The position numbers were made by a program, and so were the translations under genes. The notes under the pieces are model-generated. The model saw only the letters and a list, made by a program, of their open reading frames with translations. It was not told the origin of the DNA and did not search any database. Shown piece after piece: positions 28,801 to 41,250 of a stretch of DNA of 64,000 nt; within the stretch, counting starts at the first letter, position 1, and every line of letters starts with the position of its first letter. Origin of the DNA: Archegozetes longisetosus (taxonomy: Eukaryota; Arthropoda; Arachnida; Sarcoptiformes; Trhypochthoniidae); contig JAEMBT020000003.1 of assembly GCA_018873245.2 (NCBI GenBank), forward strand, positions 5,475,843-5,539,842, written 5' to 3'.

Positions 28801-31205
28801 TATCAGTCCAACAGAAATCCATATTGTCTAATATAAATGCAAAAATGATACAAAATACGAATAAAAGCTTCAAATCCACTCAAATCCCTAGCTTTAGGCT
28901 TGAATTGTTGGGCCGACATGTATTTGATGATCAAATTGAAGATTGATAGAAAGTAAAACTAGCTTATCTTTCTTTTCTATTTTATAAGGGATGAGCTATC
29001 TTTGTTTTGTATTTTGATTTAGTTTGAAAATACTAGTACAACTTTAACACATATTAAAACTTATGATCAATCGCTTCCCCTTTTTCCCTATGATTATCGA
29101 CTTTGTTGTGATTTATTGAAACTTCACGACTTATTTTCATATTTTTTGAATATACATATTTTAATGCGAAAAAGTTTATTAAAGCCTTTTGGTCACGCAG
29201 TCGTTAGGCAGGAAATGCATGCAATTCAGTTTTAAATGTTTGTCAATTCATATACTAATAACGCCGCAATATTGACAAAATAAGTATATTTTTTTATAAA
29301 GAAAGTTGTTAAGGATTTCTTTTTTTTTGTTCTAACCTATTTTCTAGTCTATATTATACCGAGTGAAGGACAATATTTATGCTGATGTGAGAATGGTATG
29401 AGATTTGTGTTTTGTATTCGTCCACAAAAATCATTGATAGCCTATAAAAGTATATTTCTGTTGCATTTGGCCAATTGATGAGAACAGAAATGGAGCTAAA
29501 AAGCGAAACACCTGTCAATAAAAGGAATATTATCCTCATATTTGATCGAGTCAAAACAACTTCTTAGCTTATATTTCCCGTGAGAGGTTCAGTAGTGAAA
29601 AACATTATAATTGGCTTTTTATATAATCCAGAATATTGATGTGATTAGCTGTGGGCAAACTCTGTGTCGCCATAGAGTTAGAAAGAGAGATAATTTTTGT
29701 TCATTGCAGCGGAATCAAATTGAAATGACATTTCATTACCAGTTTGTGATTTAGGTATTGTCTTTGTAGCTGTTATTAAAAAGGTAAGAGAAAGTAATTT
29801 GGAGTGTTGGCGTAATAAATATAATGAAGGCATCAAAAGGTGGTTTTGGCAAATTGCAAAATAGGCTAAGTGTTATTAATGTTGCGCGTTGTGTTACGTA
29901 AGTCAGGAGTGAATGTTGCAGCTCAGCAATCTCTACACTCCTCCCTGTCATTTCAATTCCAGGCCTAAAGCCTTTTTCTATGCATCCAATTCGCATCAGG
30001 GGTGGTCAGAGACCATTTTTATGTTTAATATTCTTTATAATAAAAAATCAATATAAGCCAATCTTATCTTCAATTTAAGAAAGTGGTCATTTGCTGATCT
30101 GGTTCTTGAGAAGGCATGAAAGACGGTTAAAGTTTTGTACTGGTATTGTTGTGTGAGTTAGGCATGCCGTGATGTTCTTGCATGACAAATCTGAATTTGA
30201 AAGACCTCCCAACGGTCACAATGAAGTGTATGAACAAATCTTTAATGGCTGATTATACACGCCTGCATTTAGATGGCATTTTATAACTTGATCTTAGGAT
30301 TGGAGTCAACTTCTTCACTATGACTACCACTGTTAGAGGCATTAATTTCATGACTACATTTTACAAACAAATAGAAGCGGACAATATTCTATTATGATAT
30401 GATTTTCTAATTTAAACCAAACAAAAAGTTTAAAGAAGTATTTGACGCATAGAATTATTAAAGGGGAGAATAGAAGTGCTCCACCCTTTGGATCGAGTGG
30501 ATGCGTCAGATTGTCATTTGCAGCTTTTTTGCATGGGTTCACGTTGGCATCGTCACTGTTCTGGTCAATAACCCAAACTCGTGCTTTGGCAAAGCAACTT
30601 TTTTGGACTGTTAGATTGGATTGTATCGATGGGTGGCCGAGCCATGAAACGTGCGTCAATTTCCTAAAAATCAACCTTAAGGGATTTCTCTTTATTCTTC
30701 ACCCTTTCTCGATCGATAGGCACCTGAACAGTGGGCTAAGGCGTAATATTGAATAATAAAAGAAAAGGCCAATCATATTTTGACCAATTTGAATGAGAGC
30801 TAGAATAGGAATGTTGTTGTTGTTGGATGAGAAGTAAAGTTGATTAGAGCTTAGGACTGCGAAGCAGGTGATTGTTTTTGAAGATGTTTTAAAGCGTGTT
30901 ATGTCATTTATAGGGCGTCATATTCATCGGAATATAAAAGGGAGCTATCATTAATAGTTCACGCTTCTCACGCCTGGCCTAATGCACAATACATGAAAAC
31001 AGCTGTGAATGATTCACAATATTGTCCCCTCTCCTCTCTCTCCACTCTCTGCTCTTCTTATGATATGTTGCCATTTGAGGCCAACTCTCTGATGTGCATT
31101 GTTTCATATCATATTTTAATCCAATCGACTTTGTTTTGTTTTCGAGAGTCAGCACTGGATCGTTGGCACAATAGTTTGCAGTTTGTTTTTATGGTAGAGT
31201 CAAGT

Positions 31206-31319
31206 AGTACTAGGATTGGGTTGGTATCCATCAATAGAAGCTATAGCACTAGAATTGGATTGGTATCCGTCAGCAGAGGCTATAGTACTAAGATTGGATT
31301 GGTATCCGTCAGCAGAGCC
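31206..31319. repeat. 39-base tandem repeat, about three units
   Basis: Units start at 31206, 31245 and 31284; the last is slightly truncated. Each contains GATTGGATTGGTATCCGTCA or a close variant. The period is a multiple of three, so an open plus frame repeats TRIGLVS with small changes. Confidence 0.9.
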
Positions 31320-32193
31320 AGTATGGCATTTGGGTTTGAGATGTGACCTAAAGCTTGGCCTTTCAATTGTAAGATGACAGGTGTCACTTTGCGAGTATGC
31401 TAATGCCATTCATGCTAACTAGCGATTGAGGCAAAAACAATTGAGAGCCACACAAGTAGAATTCATAAGGCCTATTCGTGAACTATTACCAGACTATTGA
31501 ATGCTCAATAATTCATTAGCTTCTTTTCTGCCTTGCCTATATGCTGATTAAAAGCTGTTTCGCAGACAGCGGTGATGAGTATATACCAGATCCGAGTTCA
31601 ATGCTATTCAATGTCTCTGCTTTACCCCCTATGTTGAGAGCACTTTATCATTCGGTTTTTGTGCCATTTCAACCAATTTGCACTGCTTATTGATTTTCTG
31701 ATTCGCAAAATGCCACGCATTCTGCATTCGTGTTGCTTTTGTAGTACGTTCGCAGTTAAGTTACTATTGAGAGAATAATACTTACGATTTAGAGTTAGTC
31801 AGTGTATCAGGCAATCAATGCATTGTGATATTCTATTGGCAGATTGACCCGTCAAAGAACTAGACCAAAGAAATAACAAGAAGATCGGTTCATAGCAGAT
31901 GTAGTGATCTATTAGCTAGGAATAAGTGAGTCAGTTGCAAATAGATTGTATTTTTGCGCGCCTATTACTGTTTAGTGTAAATCATTATTGAGGCGAATGT
32001 CTATTACAATATGAATAGTTTAGTTTAGGTTTTGGGGTGGAGGAAGTCTTTCACTGACCAAAGGCATGACTACATTGGGTGGTCTATTCTGCTATTCTGA
32101 ACACAGCGGCATTCTTAACATTTTCATCATAACAGCGGATCATGAAATACACGATTTCTTTTTTGTGTGCAGTAAAACACTAACATAAGGTTA

Positions 32194-32227
32194 TATTCAG
32201 TACTAATACCAGTACTAATACTGAATA
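32194..32227. repeat. Imperfect palindrome of 34 bases
   Basis: TATTCAGTACTAATAC runs into CAGTACTAATACTGAATA. The outer ten bases are perfectly inverted; the inner part contains a direct duplicate of AGTACTAATAC, giving G-U type pairs if transcribed. Confidence 0.6.
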
Positions 32228-32253
32228 GTGAGCGCCCATAAAGTTATATGTCT

Positions 32254-32452
32254 TATGAGTTAGTGATGGTATGAGTTAGCGGTGGTAATAGTAAGAATTC
32301 ACATCAGTTAGGATTGGTATAAGTCAGTGGTGGTATTCTCAGGAATTGGTATGAGTTAGCAATAGTGTAAGTCAGTGGTAGTATTGAGTAGGAATTGGTA
32401 AAAGAATTGCTATGAGTTAGCAATGGTGTAAGCTGGTGGTGGTATGAGTTTG
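32254..32452. repeat. Degenerate tandem array based on ATGAGTTAGC / GTGGTGGTAT words
   Basis: Words such as TATGAGTTAGC, GTAAGTCAGTGGTGGTAT and AGGAATTGGTA recur at irregular spacing over about 200 bases. The units are too diverged for a single period to be fixed by eye. Confidence 0.7.
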
Positions 32453-32698
32453 AAAAGTGTATGTTAGCATAATTGTGAAGCAAGCATAACATGTCACTTT
32501 TGATATTACAACAAAAATCAAGCTGAAGCATCTTTCAAGCATGAATAGAGATTAAGGGAGAGGATATAATAGATAGACTTAATTAAAACATATGTCGCTG
32601 GCAGGTTCGTCTTTGATTATACTTATGATTTCTGCTCACGCATTTGGAGATATGGTTAGAGCATTTATAATTAATAATTAGTATTGTGTACCTACTAT

Positions 32699-32734
32699 GA
32701 TAGGGAACCTGATAGGGAACTTGATAGGGGAATC
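32699..32734. repeat. 12-base tandem repeat, three units
   Basis: GATAGGGAACCT, GATAGGGAACTT, GATAGGGGAATC in direct succession. Confidence 0.9.
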
Positions 32735-33493
32735 TGTTTCATTTTTCACGTCCAATTAAAATATATTATTAGTATGCAGTCATTGCTCGTATAAAGTGTC
32801 AACTGCTATATCGGATCCCAAGCCAATTCCTAAGCATTCTCTTCTGCCCATACAAATGCTAACTTTTATAAGCGCACAGATCATTTAACGCATCACAGCT
32901 CTCTTAGCTCCAATAGCAACATTACCATTAGATTATTTTGGGCTCTTCTAACTTTAATTTCGAGGTTTGTTCTTTCTTTAAGCCCACAAACTTTGTAATT
33001 AATAGTGTAGTAAGTTTTTGAGAATGCAGTACAGCATATAATACTTGTGCATAATTATAATGGTCTTTGAAGCGGATAATTACTAACTAGTTATGTGGTT
33101 ATGCAGCACATCGATTGTGATTTGATGCGCACTTTGCATGTGATCGGCAATAAATTTACTCGCCATAAGTGACGAGCTCTGCCACATAATAAAGCTCTAA
33201 TAATATTTCTTATGAATAATATTTATTCGTATAATAACATTATATGACCTGAATTTTATTCAACTCAATTGAGACATCACCTGTCATTTGCCTAATGACA
33301 AATCGAAGCTTTCCGTTTAATATTCACTTAGCTGATAGTCAATCAAATGAAAATTCAACATTTCATTCTTCCTATATCTAGGGCTTATAGTCTACTTAGG
33401 CAGCCATTAATGAGATCTACTATAAGATGACTCCATATAAATATATTATAGATTATCAGAACAAAAGTTTGGCTTTTTTTGCATAACACGCAA

Positions 33494-33589
33494 ACATATG
33501 CACATATAGTATCTTGTACATATGCACGTATAGTATCTTGTACATATGCACGTATAGTATCTTGTACATATGCACATACAGTATCTTAT
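33494..33589. repeat. 24-base tandem repeat, four units
   Basis: Four in-phase units beginning ACATATGCAC and ending TATCTTGT, with one to three changes each. The 24-base period leaves a plus frame open with an eight-residue repeat (ARIVSCTY); this is probably not a real protein. Confidence 0.95.
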
Positions 33590-34237
33590 GCTGGTAGATG
33601 CGAGTCAGGTCAGAGTACACATGAAAACGCATGCAATACTCGAATCATTGTCATTCTATTCCTCTGACTCTAATCTTATTCATCTTGTGATCGATCACAT
33701 CCCTTCAGAGAAACTTTATACGAAACGTGCATCAGTTTTATTTCCAAATACAATCAAGTTTTGCCTGATTCCTAGTCGTATTCTGTTGAGTCAAAGCCAT
33801 CTCTCATAAGTCAGTTGGGCTTCTGTTCATTTAATATCAAAGTAATATTATATTTACGGCTATAAATAAAATGCACACATAAATAGGTTTATCAAAAGAA
33901 CTTTTCATATATTGGATTAAACTTTGAGTTCGAAAATTTTCTCTTTCGGGGCTAATATGATTAAATATATCAAAATAATTAACGTCAACCTATAAGCCAT
34001 TAATCACTACTAGTATTCACTCAATTAATTCATTATAAGCTGTGTTGCTTGAGATTTGTATTGAAAATTTAAATTTCAAATTCAATCTGAAATAGTAGAG
34101 AAGCCGTTTATGGACGAAGTCTTTAAAAGCAAGGATTGTCTGATTTGCGTTCAAAGCAAGACTCAGTTTACTTTCTACGAACGTTTACTATTTTAGAATT
34201 AGCATTATTTTTATTCTTATAGTTGATGAGACATGTC

Positions 34238-34264
34238 TATGATGTTTATGATGTTTGTGATGTA
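34238..34264. repeat. 9-base tandem repeat, three units
   Basis: TATGATGTT twice, then TGTGATGTA. Confidence 0.8.
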
Positions 34265-36860
34265 TCATATCATACATGATAGTATAACGTAACTAATCCT
34301 CAATTTTGTCTGTTGCCATGGGATTATAAAAAATGATCATCTTATTCAATAGTTGAGCCAATTTTTTGCTCAAATTCGCAATGTAAGCAAAATAAGAATG
34401 ACTTGTTCTGCTTGATGTTGTTGAAAAAAAGAGATCTGCTCACTCTATAACATGATTTAATTTCTATTATATTCAATATTTTTGTCTAATCTATTTTGGT
34501 ACAGTGTTTTTATATCGCAACATAAAATATATTAAAACTTATCAGATATATTTCAGGTGTGTTTTACTTATAATTCATGAGATAATAGAGTGGTTTGGCT
34601 TTACTTTAATCTGTTAGGAACTGGAAAATGTGATACCAAGTAATAGCAGTGTATCTGATCGATTTGAATGTGGAACGAGTGTCAATGTAAATACTTATTA
34701 TTTGTGTGACTCGCTCTAATATATCAATTAAGCCATTTAGATTAGAAATCTTAATGGCAAATTTGAGATAACATAAAATACTTACTTTTATTTTAATCAC
34801 TTACATAGTCCTAATTGGATTAACTAATAAATCAAAAGTCAATAGTTGATTGTATTATTGGATTTGAAGAGTGAGAGATTTGTTGGCTGAAGAGAGCAAA
34901 CTATTTGTTTTAAGATCGAGTCAAATGTTAGTTGAATACTGAAAAATGAGATTGAAGTAGAGTAATAGTTGATGTGTGGGATCGAATTACAAACGCTATT
35001 TAAAGCATGATATAGAAAGCGATAAGAAATATTTTTGAGAGCCATTAATCAAGAGTGGGTGGCTTAGGATAAATGAAAGAGGCGGACTTTGTCTTAAAAC
35101 ATTTCTTTTATACTTGGCTTATTATAAGAGGTAGACGTAGAGTAGTATTTTAGACTACCACATATATCTCTATGCTTCTCCGATATATCAACTCCACTTC
35201 AAACAGCTCTTCTTCAACCAACTCTACTTCTTATTATTCCTATTAATTATATAAAATCCTATTCTTTCTGATCCTCCTCTCTTGTCACTGATTTAAATGC
35301 GCAAAATTACTTCTGGAATCACAGCTAACTGTATAACTATATAGCTTTGGAGAAAGAAAATTGTTTTGATATGTGATTAATTTGCATTTAATATGATAGT
35401 TTCCATGTGGTAATACTAAATAAAAATGCATTCAGCGTAAATGCAGTCTATAATTAAGAGATTCACTTATCGATAGTGAAATCAAGAGAAGCTGTTATCT
35501 TCGCCAATTCAATGTTGTAAATGTTGTCAAATTTAGAAATCATACTAACTATTCCTTCAAATAAGTGTGCTATTGATTGTCAATGAACATAGCATTAAAT
35601 TACAGCTCCTATTATAGTAACTGCAAAGAGAACAGCACTGCTCACACATTAGGCTCGGTACTGGTAAATGTTTTTTGTGCGAACGTTTGCATGTGTTTTC
35701 ATGGCATTAACATGAAATCTTCACATTTTCTTATGCGAAATGGCATAATGGAAATGAATAGTTTTAAACAAACAGCTGATGCATAGCAAATGTAATTGAA
35801 ATGTGATACATCGCAAGTCTAATACGTTATGATACCCTCTAAATGACACTTTACGGCTGAGCATTTAGTTAATGAGCTGCAGCAAAAGGCATAAGAATGT
35901 GCTGATGTGCCAAAAATTGCACTGAACGACCCGATGCCTCCGCACAATACAGAAATGATCATTTGGCACAACCCATTTCTTGACACCTTTGATAGTTAAA
36001 TGAACTAATCGTGTGCTGCTCCTAATCCGGTTTAATAGCATATCGCATATTATCAATTTTACTGGCAGTGTCTATCTTACTTCAAGTCTGGTATTGCCTA
36101 AGATTCCCCCTCGAGATGGTTTGATGGACTGAACCCAAAGGCAAAGCTGTAACGCCATAGCAGAGGAATTCGACATTAGGAGCAAACCTGACTGTTCCTG
36201 ACTGTTGCCACTTGATTACTTCTATCGCTGCCAAACTCGCTTTTTCGTTGCGACACAGCCGGATTAGCGGTTCTTTTTGTTTGTGTTGTTTTTCAATAGT
36301 CACTTTACGAGCATAACATAAACTCTGGTTATGTGATCTTTGGACCATCTTCTCCTCAAAAGATTGTTTTCAAACTAATTGACGGACTAGTGCTAACTGT
36401 GAAAAAAACAACTGAAGTACTCAACGAATGAGCTCAATACTTGATTTATAAGTCAAGTTATCGACGCATGTCTGTCCACATAATAGACAATCAGCAAGAG
36501 ATTGATTAACAAAAGTTAAGGACAACAGAATAATTGAATTCCGGTAAGAATGGATTAATAGTTTTGTGATAAGATAAAAGTTGAATGAATCGAAAGTGTG
36601 CGTGTAGTCATTGAACTTATGAGTGAAGTAACTGAAAGTTGTTTTATAGATATAATTAAAGCAAATTAATCGGTAACTAAAATGAAATAAAGTTAATTTA
36701 TAGTGGAAGATATAATGGTATAATCAGGTGATTTACCTTTCTGGGATAGAAAGCTTATATAAATTTGTTGTTTAGATGTGGAATTGCATGCTTTCATGCT
36801 GTCTTATTACGTTAATTAAACCGCCCCTTTAAAAGCTGGATTCTAAGCAATTGTCTAAGT

Positions 36861-36908
36861 GGTGAGCTCGCTCTTTGGTGAGCTCGCATTTTGGTTAGCT
36901 CGCTTTTT
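36861..36908. repeat. 16-base tandem repeat with SacI-like palindromes
   Basis: Three units: GGTGAGCTCGCTCTTT, GGTGAGCTCGCATTTT, GGTTAGCTCGCTTTTT. Each has a GAGCTC or TAGCTC core, so the strand can form small hairpins. Confidence 0.9.
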
Positions 36909-39900
36909 TAATCGAGCCAATCTTCGTGCCAATGATTTGAAGATGAAGCTCCTGAAGCTTGTCAGACAGAGGACTAGAATGAACACCGGTTTTAGAAAGG
37001 GAGGATCGGAACACGACTTGCTTACATACCTTGAATCCTACCCATTGCATTAGGATAATGCGATCAGAAATGTTCCCATGCCTTCTGCTCAACTTTTTAA
37101 TCAACCCTAAGGGCAAAGCGGCTCAAATTGAACATCTCTATGTTAAGCTTGTGTTTGCCTAATATCTTGATAGAGTAGGTGTTCTTTGTATTTAAATGCT
37201 TAGCAGTTCGGCTGGTAAGGAATCCATTGCATTAAGCCAATAGAGTATACACAGAAAATGTCATTTAATGGGAGGAGAAACAAAGATCTACTGATGACCT
37301 GTCTCGAGAATACACCAACTACTTTATCTTCGAAGATTACGGCCAATGATAAAACTGAATCGTTGGACATTAGGCAGTTGGCTGGCGAAAAGAAAAGCTT
37401 GGATAGATGAATACCGAGCAAAATATAGTTTAGTATATAGTTTTGTATACAGTTTTTATTGCATCTCTCACTCGTCAGTATTATTTGGCGTTTTAAATCT
37501 CTTACTCCCTCTTTCTATTGATGAGTCACTCGTTGGCAATAAAATTCAAAGTGGTCTTTACCATACACTACATATTGCCAAGTAAACGTTTACTATTTTT
37601 TTCCCTACACCCAACTCTCTCTATCTTGCTTGCCATCTCTTCTAGTTATCGCATTCACTTTTAGCTATCGTATTCACTTCTAGCCATTATATTCCAGTTT
37701 CGTCACTCATATTATTTTCATTTACATTAATAATCATGTAAATGATCGTAATTTGCATAGACTTCTCATCTTCTGTTGTGATAATTAATCGTATGATTTT
37801 ATTGTTGTTGTAAGGCATCATATTCTAGTTTAGTCCGATTTGTCAATTTTCAGTTTTTGTATTGACCGATAGTCATGTAATAGTGGTTTACTTTAGAAAT
37901 CAAGACACCGAACAAATAGTCGCAAGTTGACTGTATAGAGAGTATTGTGTTTTTTGTCGAATTGTCAAAATTTGGAAGAAGTTTATTAAAATGTTAGCCA
38001 TTTGGCAATTTAAAAGTATTGCGACATTTTCGCTTCGAATGCACCATTAGGTTAGACTAGTTTATTGTTTGATTCAAATCTGCGCTGATTTAGTGCCTGA
38101 AAATAAAAATATATGAAGGCAAATAAACCATATATTCTCTAAGTATTTCTGATTGTATTGATATTCATGTATCAGATTGACGATGATATCGTCGCTAAAG
38201 TCAACACGAGGCAGGCAGCAAAGGTCGTGTGTTGAGGTTTGGGCATTTTATGGGAGGAAGAAAAAGTGGTTAAAGTAGTGGTTAATTTTATAGCTCATAA
38301 TTTTTATTATAATCATTTCAATCAAATACAAATAAAAAAACATTTTATCAAAAGCCTCTACTACTGAATATCAGATCTGAGCTGCCTTTAAGTCTTTTTT
38401 AAGCGCATTAATAGTAATTTGAATTTGAATTTTTGCTACTTTATCAGTAATGACCGAAATATTTAAGTCGTGAAAAGTTTTGTTTGAATTACTGAGTTTT
38501 GGGTATAGGAAAACAAATTATTGGCTAAAAACGAATTTGAAGTGATTTTTGGGTAAAGAATAAAAGGTATTTAGGGGCAAAGGATTTAAAGGGATAATGA
38601 AGATATATTTTCCTCAATCAAGATTGAGAGATAACTGCAATTACTTCAGGAATTAATGTAATGATTAAATATCGAACCAAATTGATGGAATTCATTATGA
38701 ATGTGTTGGGTTTAGCTAAAAAGATGCCAATCTTCATCTTATTCCACACTAACTGAAATTCAGTAATTACTTCTCTGATATGTTGAAAATTTATTCCAAG
38801 TTTGTTCTAACTTAAAATTCAACTCATCACTACTTACTTCTTATTTATAATTGAATCTTCACTGTAGAAATGTTTTTGATAATAAGTTGAATGTTTTTTC
38901 TGGAAAATATTTGTGTTTTATTTAGAATAATAAAGATAAAGGCTTATAATCAAATTATAATTTATGCCTCAAATAAGTTCGAGTTGTGAACATGGCCTCA
39001 GGCTATTTAAGCTTGCAATTATTGTAATTCGTATGTATTCTAATTTATTCAGAATCTTTCAATTTAGTTATTATAGTAGAATTGCTAATTCGGAAAATTG
39101 TTTTGTCAATTTGCTGTCTTTAAATGTTCACAACACGAATAACTCTTATTATTGTTTCTCATCGACATAAGCGTTTAGTGTGAGGCAAATTTTTTTGGCT
39201 AACTTTTCCAATTTTATTTTCAAGTAAATGGCAGATTGGACTAAAAATTCATGTTCAAACAAGTTTTCAATTATTTATTTACATTTATAGTAAGCAATAG
39301 TTGAAGAATTAGTATAACAAGAGCTCATTATATTAGAACAAATTAATTTGAACCATAGACTCTGTAAAGAGTATTTAAAAACAGTTGTTATTGTGCTTGA
39401 TGCCTTTATATTTGAAAAACAATTAGAATTTTTGAAAGATTCAGTTTAATGGGGATGCATTGAAAAAAATATTAATAGAGCAGATTTTGGGAGGTCTACA
39501 ATTGATAAACTCACCTTAATTTGGTTGATCCTGTTTTCCATTAGGCTTATTATTATATAGACTGCTCCGAAAGCAAAATTAGATGATAGCAAATAAAATA
39601 TTGTGTTTGGGCTCGTTTTTCTTCTCTCTACTTAGCGTAGGAAGAAATAGCTTATTAATATTCGGTTTTAAATTGCAATTTAAATGTGGATAACATAGAT
39701 TCATAGCATGTAAGATATATCTATCAAGATTTATAACTAGTTTCACGTATGTCCCACACATTAAGTACTGCACATATTATCTGATTAATCAATAGCGTAT
39801 TATATATGCAATGACTAAAGTTTCAAACATAAGATATTAGTTAAGTAGCTCTTCCTTTAATTAGTTAAATGCATGTTGTATAGCTCTGTGCGCAATCAAT

Positions 39901-40442
39901 TCTCTCTGGAATATCAAATAACATAACCATTTTGTTGCTCTTACATAATAGAAACTGTTATTCTTTAAGAAACACTCATATAAGAAAAAATCAGAATAAT
40001 ATACAAGTTTATACGTGAGTATTAAACGAAAATAAGTCTCACATCAATAACTCTTCAGACTTTAGTGATAGACAAATAAATATAGAGAATGTGGAAAAGC
40101 TATTTTCGAGCATTTGAGTAGAATTTTTTCTTTATATCTATAATATATACAGTAATTGTAATCATGTGAATATTCTCACGAACTGAGTGCACATCTCGCC
40201 CTATTATACTCTGTTTTTGCTATCTCTCTTTAACAAGATGTGATTTCAACTCTCATAGGATCCTAACTCAAAACCAACTGAAAAAATGTCAGCTTCAGGG
40301 AAAACTTTCAATCCAACCTACGAGTTGCCAATAGCGAGTCAAACATTCTCTTATGGTTCTTATGCGCTGTTGTGTCAATTAGATAGAGTGAGATTTTCTT
40401 TGTTTTTGTGTTTTGCGCCGTTGCCACTCTTAATACGAAGTG

Positions 40443-40550
40443 TAATACAGTCGAAGGGCTCGAAATGCGAAGACTAATGTAGTCGAAGGGCTCTAAATAC
40501 TTGGTCTAATGCATTTGAACAACTCTAAATACTCCGTCTAATGCAGTTCC
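40443..40550. repeat. 32-base tandem repeat, three units plus a partial
   Basis: Units begin TAATACAGTCGAAGGGCTC, TAATGTAGTCGAAGGGCTC and TAATGCATTTGAACAACTC; the third is diverged, and a fourth starts TAATGCAGTTCC. Confidence 0.9.
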
Positions 40551-41200
40551 TCCGCAGAAGCATTCGAAGCATTGGCCATAAATACAATAAAGCTATCATA
40601 CATTTATAGCATTTTAAAACGATCCAAATAATAGTTAATACTCAAAAACCTTTTCAATAGTACTGATACTATATTCAAATTTTACATTGGCTTATCATAT
40701 AAGCTTTGACTAAAAATGCATAAATGCATGACTGAATCGGGAAATAAAAATGAAGACTTCAATAAAGAATTGAGAGTAGAGAAGGAAGAATTGAAAACAA
40801 TTATTTTTGCTTTTACTGCAAGCGATTTATATTGAAATGAAGTTGCGAAGAAAGGAATTATTCACTATTATTATGCACAATACATACTATTACATCGTAA
40901 TAAGTATTAGAAGTTATGTTATTGTTTCTTCTGTGAGCAATGCTTATAAAAGTTGTTCAATTGTCGGACACTATTTCGCCGGAATTTCCGTGACATGTCT
41001 ACATTCGGGTCATTTCCTATTCTGATGTAAATATAAAAGCATCAGAGAATCTCTCATTTTCTTTCCATTTATTTTATGGAAACTACTAATGACTGTATTA
41101 TTGTTTAGTCAGAATAAGCCATTTCATAGTGTCACATAAGTTATGAGCTTTTTTATTACCATAACTAATAAAATAGATCGTTTCTCCAACACACAAAATT

Positions 41201-41250
41201 CCATATAATTCTGTACAATTCTGTACAATTCGGTACAATTCCGCACAACT
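41201..41250. repeat. 10-base tandem repeat, five units
   Basis: CCATATAATT, CTGTACAATT twice, CGGTACAATT, CCGCACAACT. The two central units are identical and the outer ones increasingly diverged. Confidence 0.9.

Noticed and set aside
30354..30756. Overlapping open frames of about 105 codons on both strands
   Set aside because: The segment is locally richer in G+C, which lowers stop frequency on both strands. The minus frame (RVWVIDQNSDDANVNPCKKA) looks a little protein-like, but I recognise no family and no convincing splice structure.
36082..36348. 88-codon minus-strand frame
   Set aside because: No recognised domain and no supporting neighbours; likely chance in a higher G+C island.
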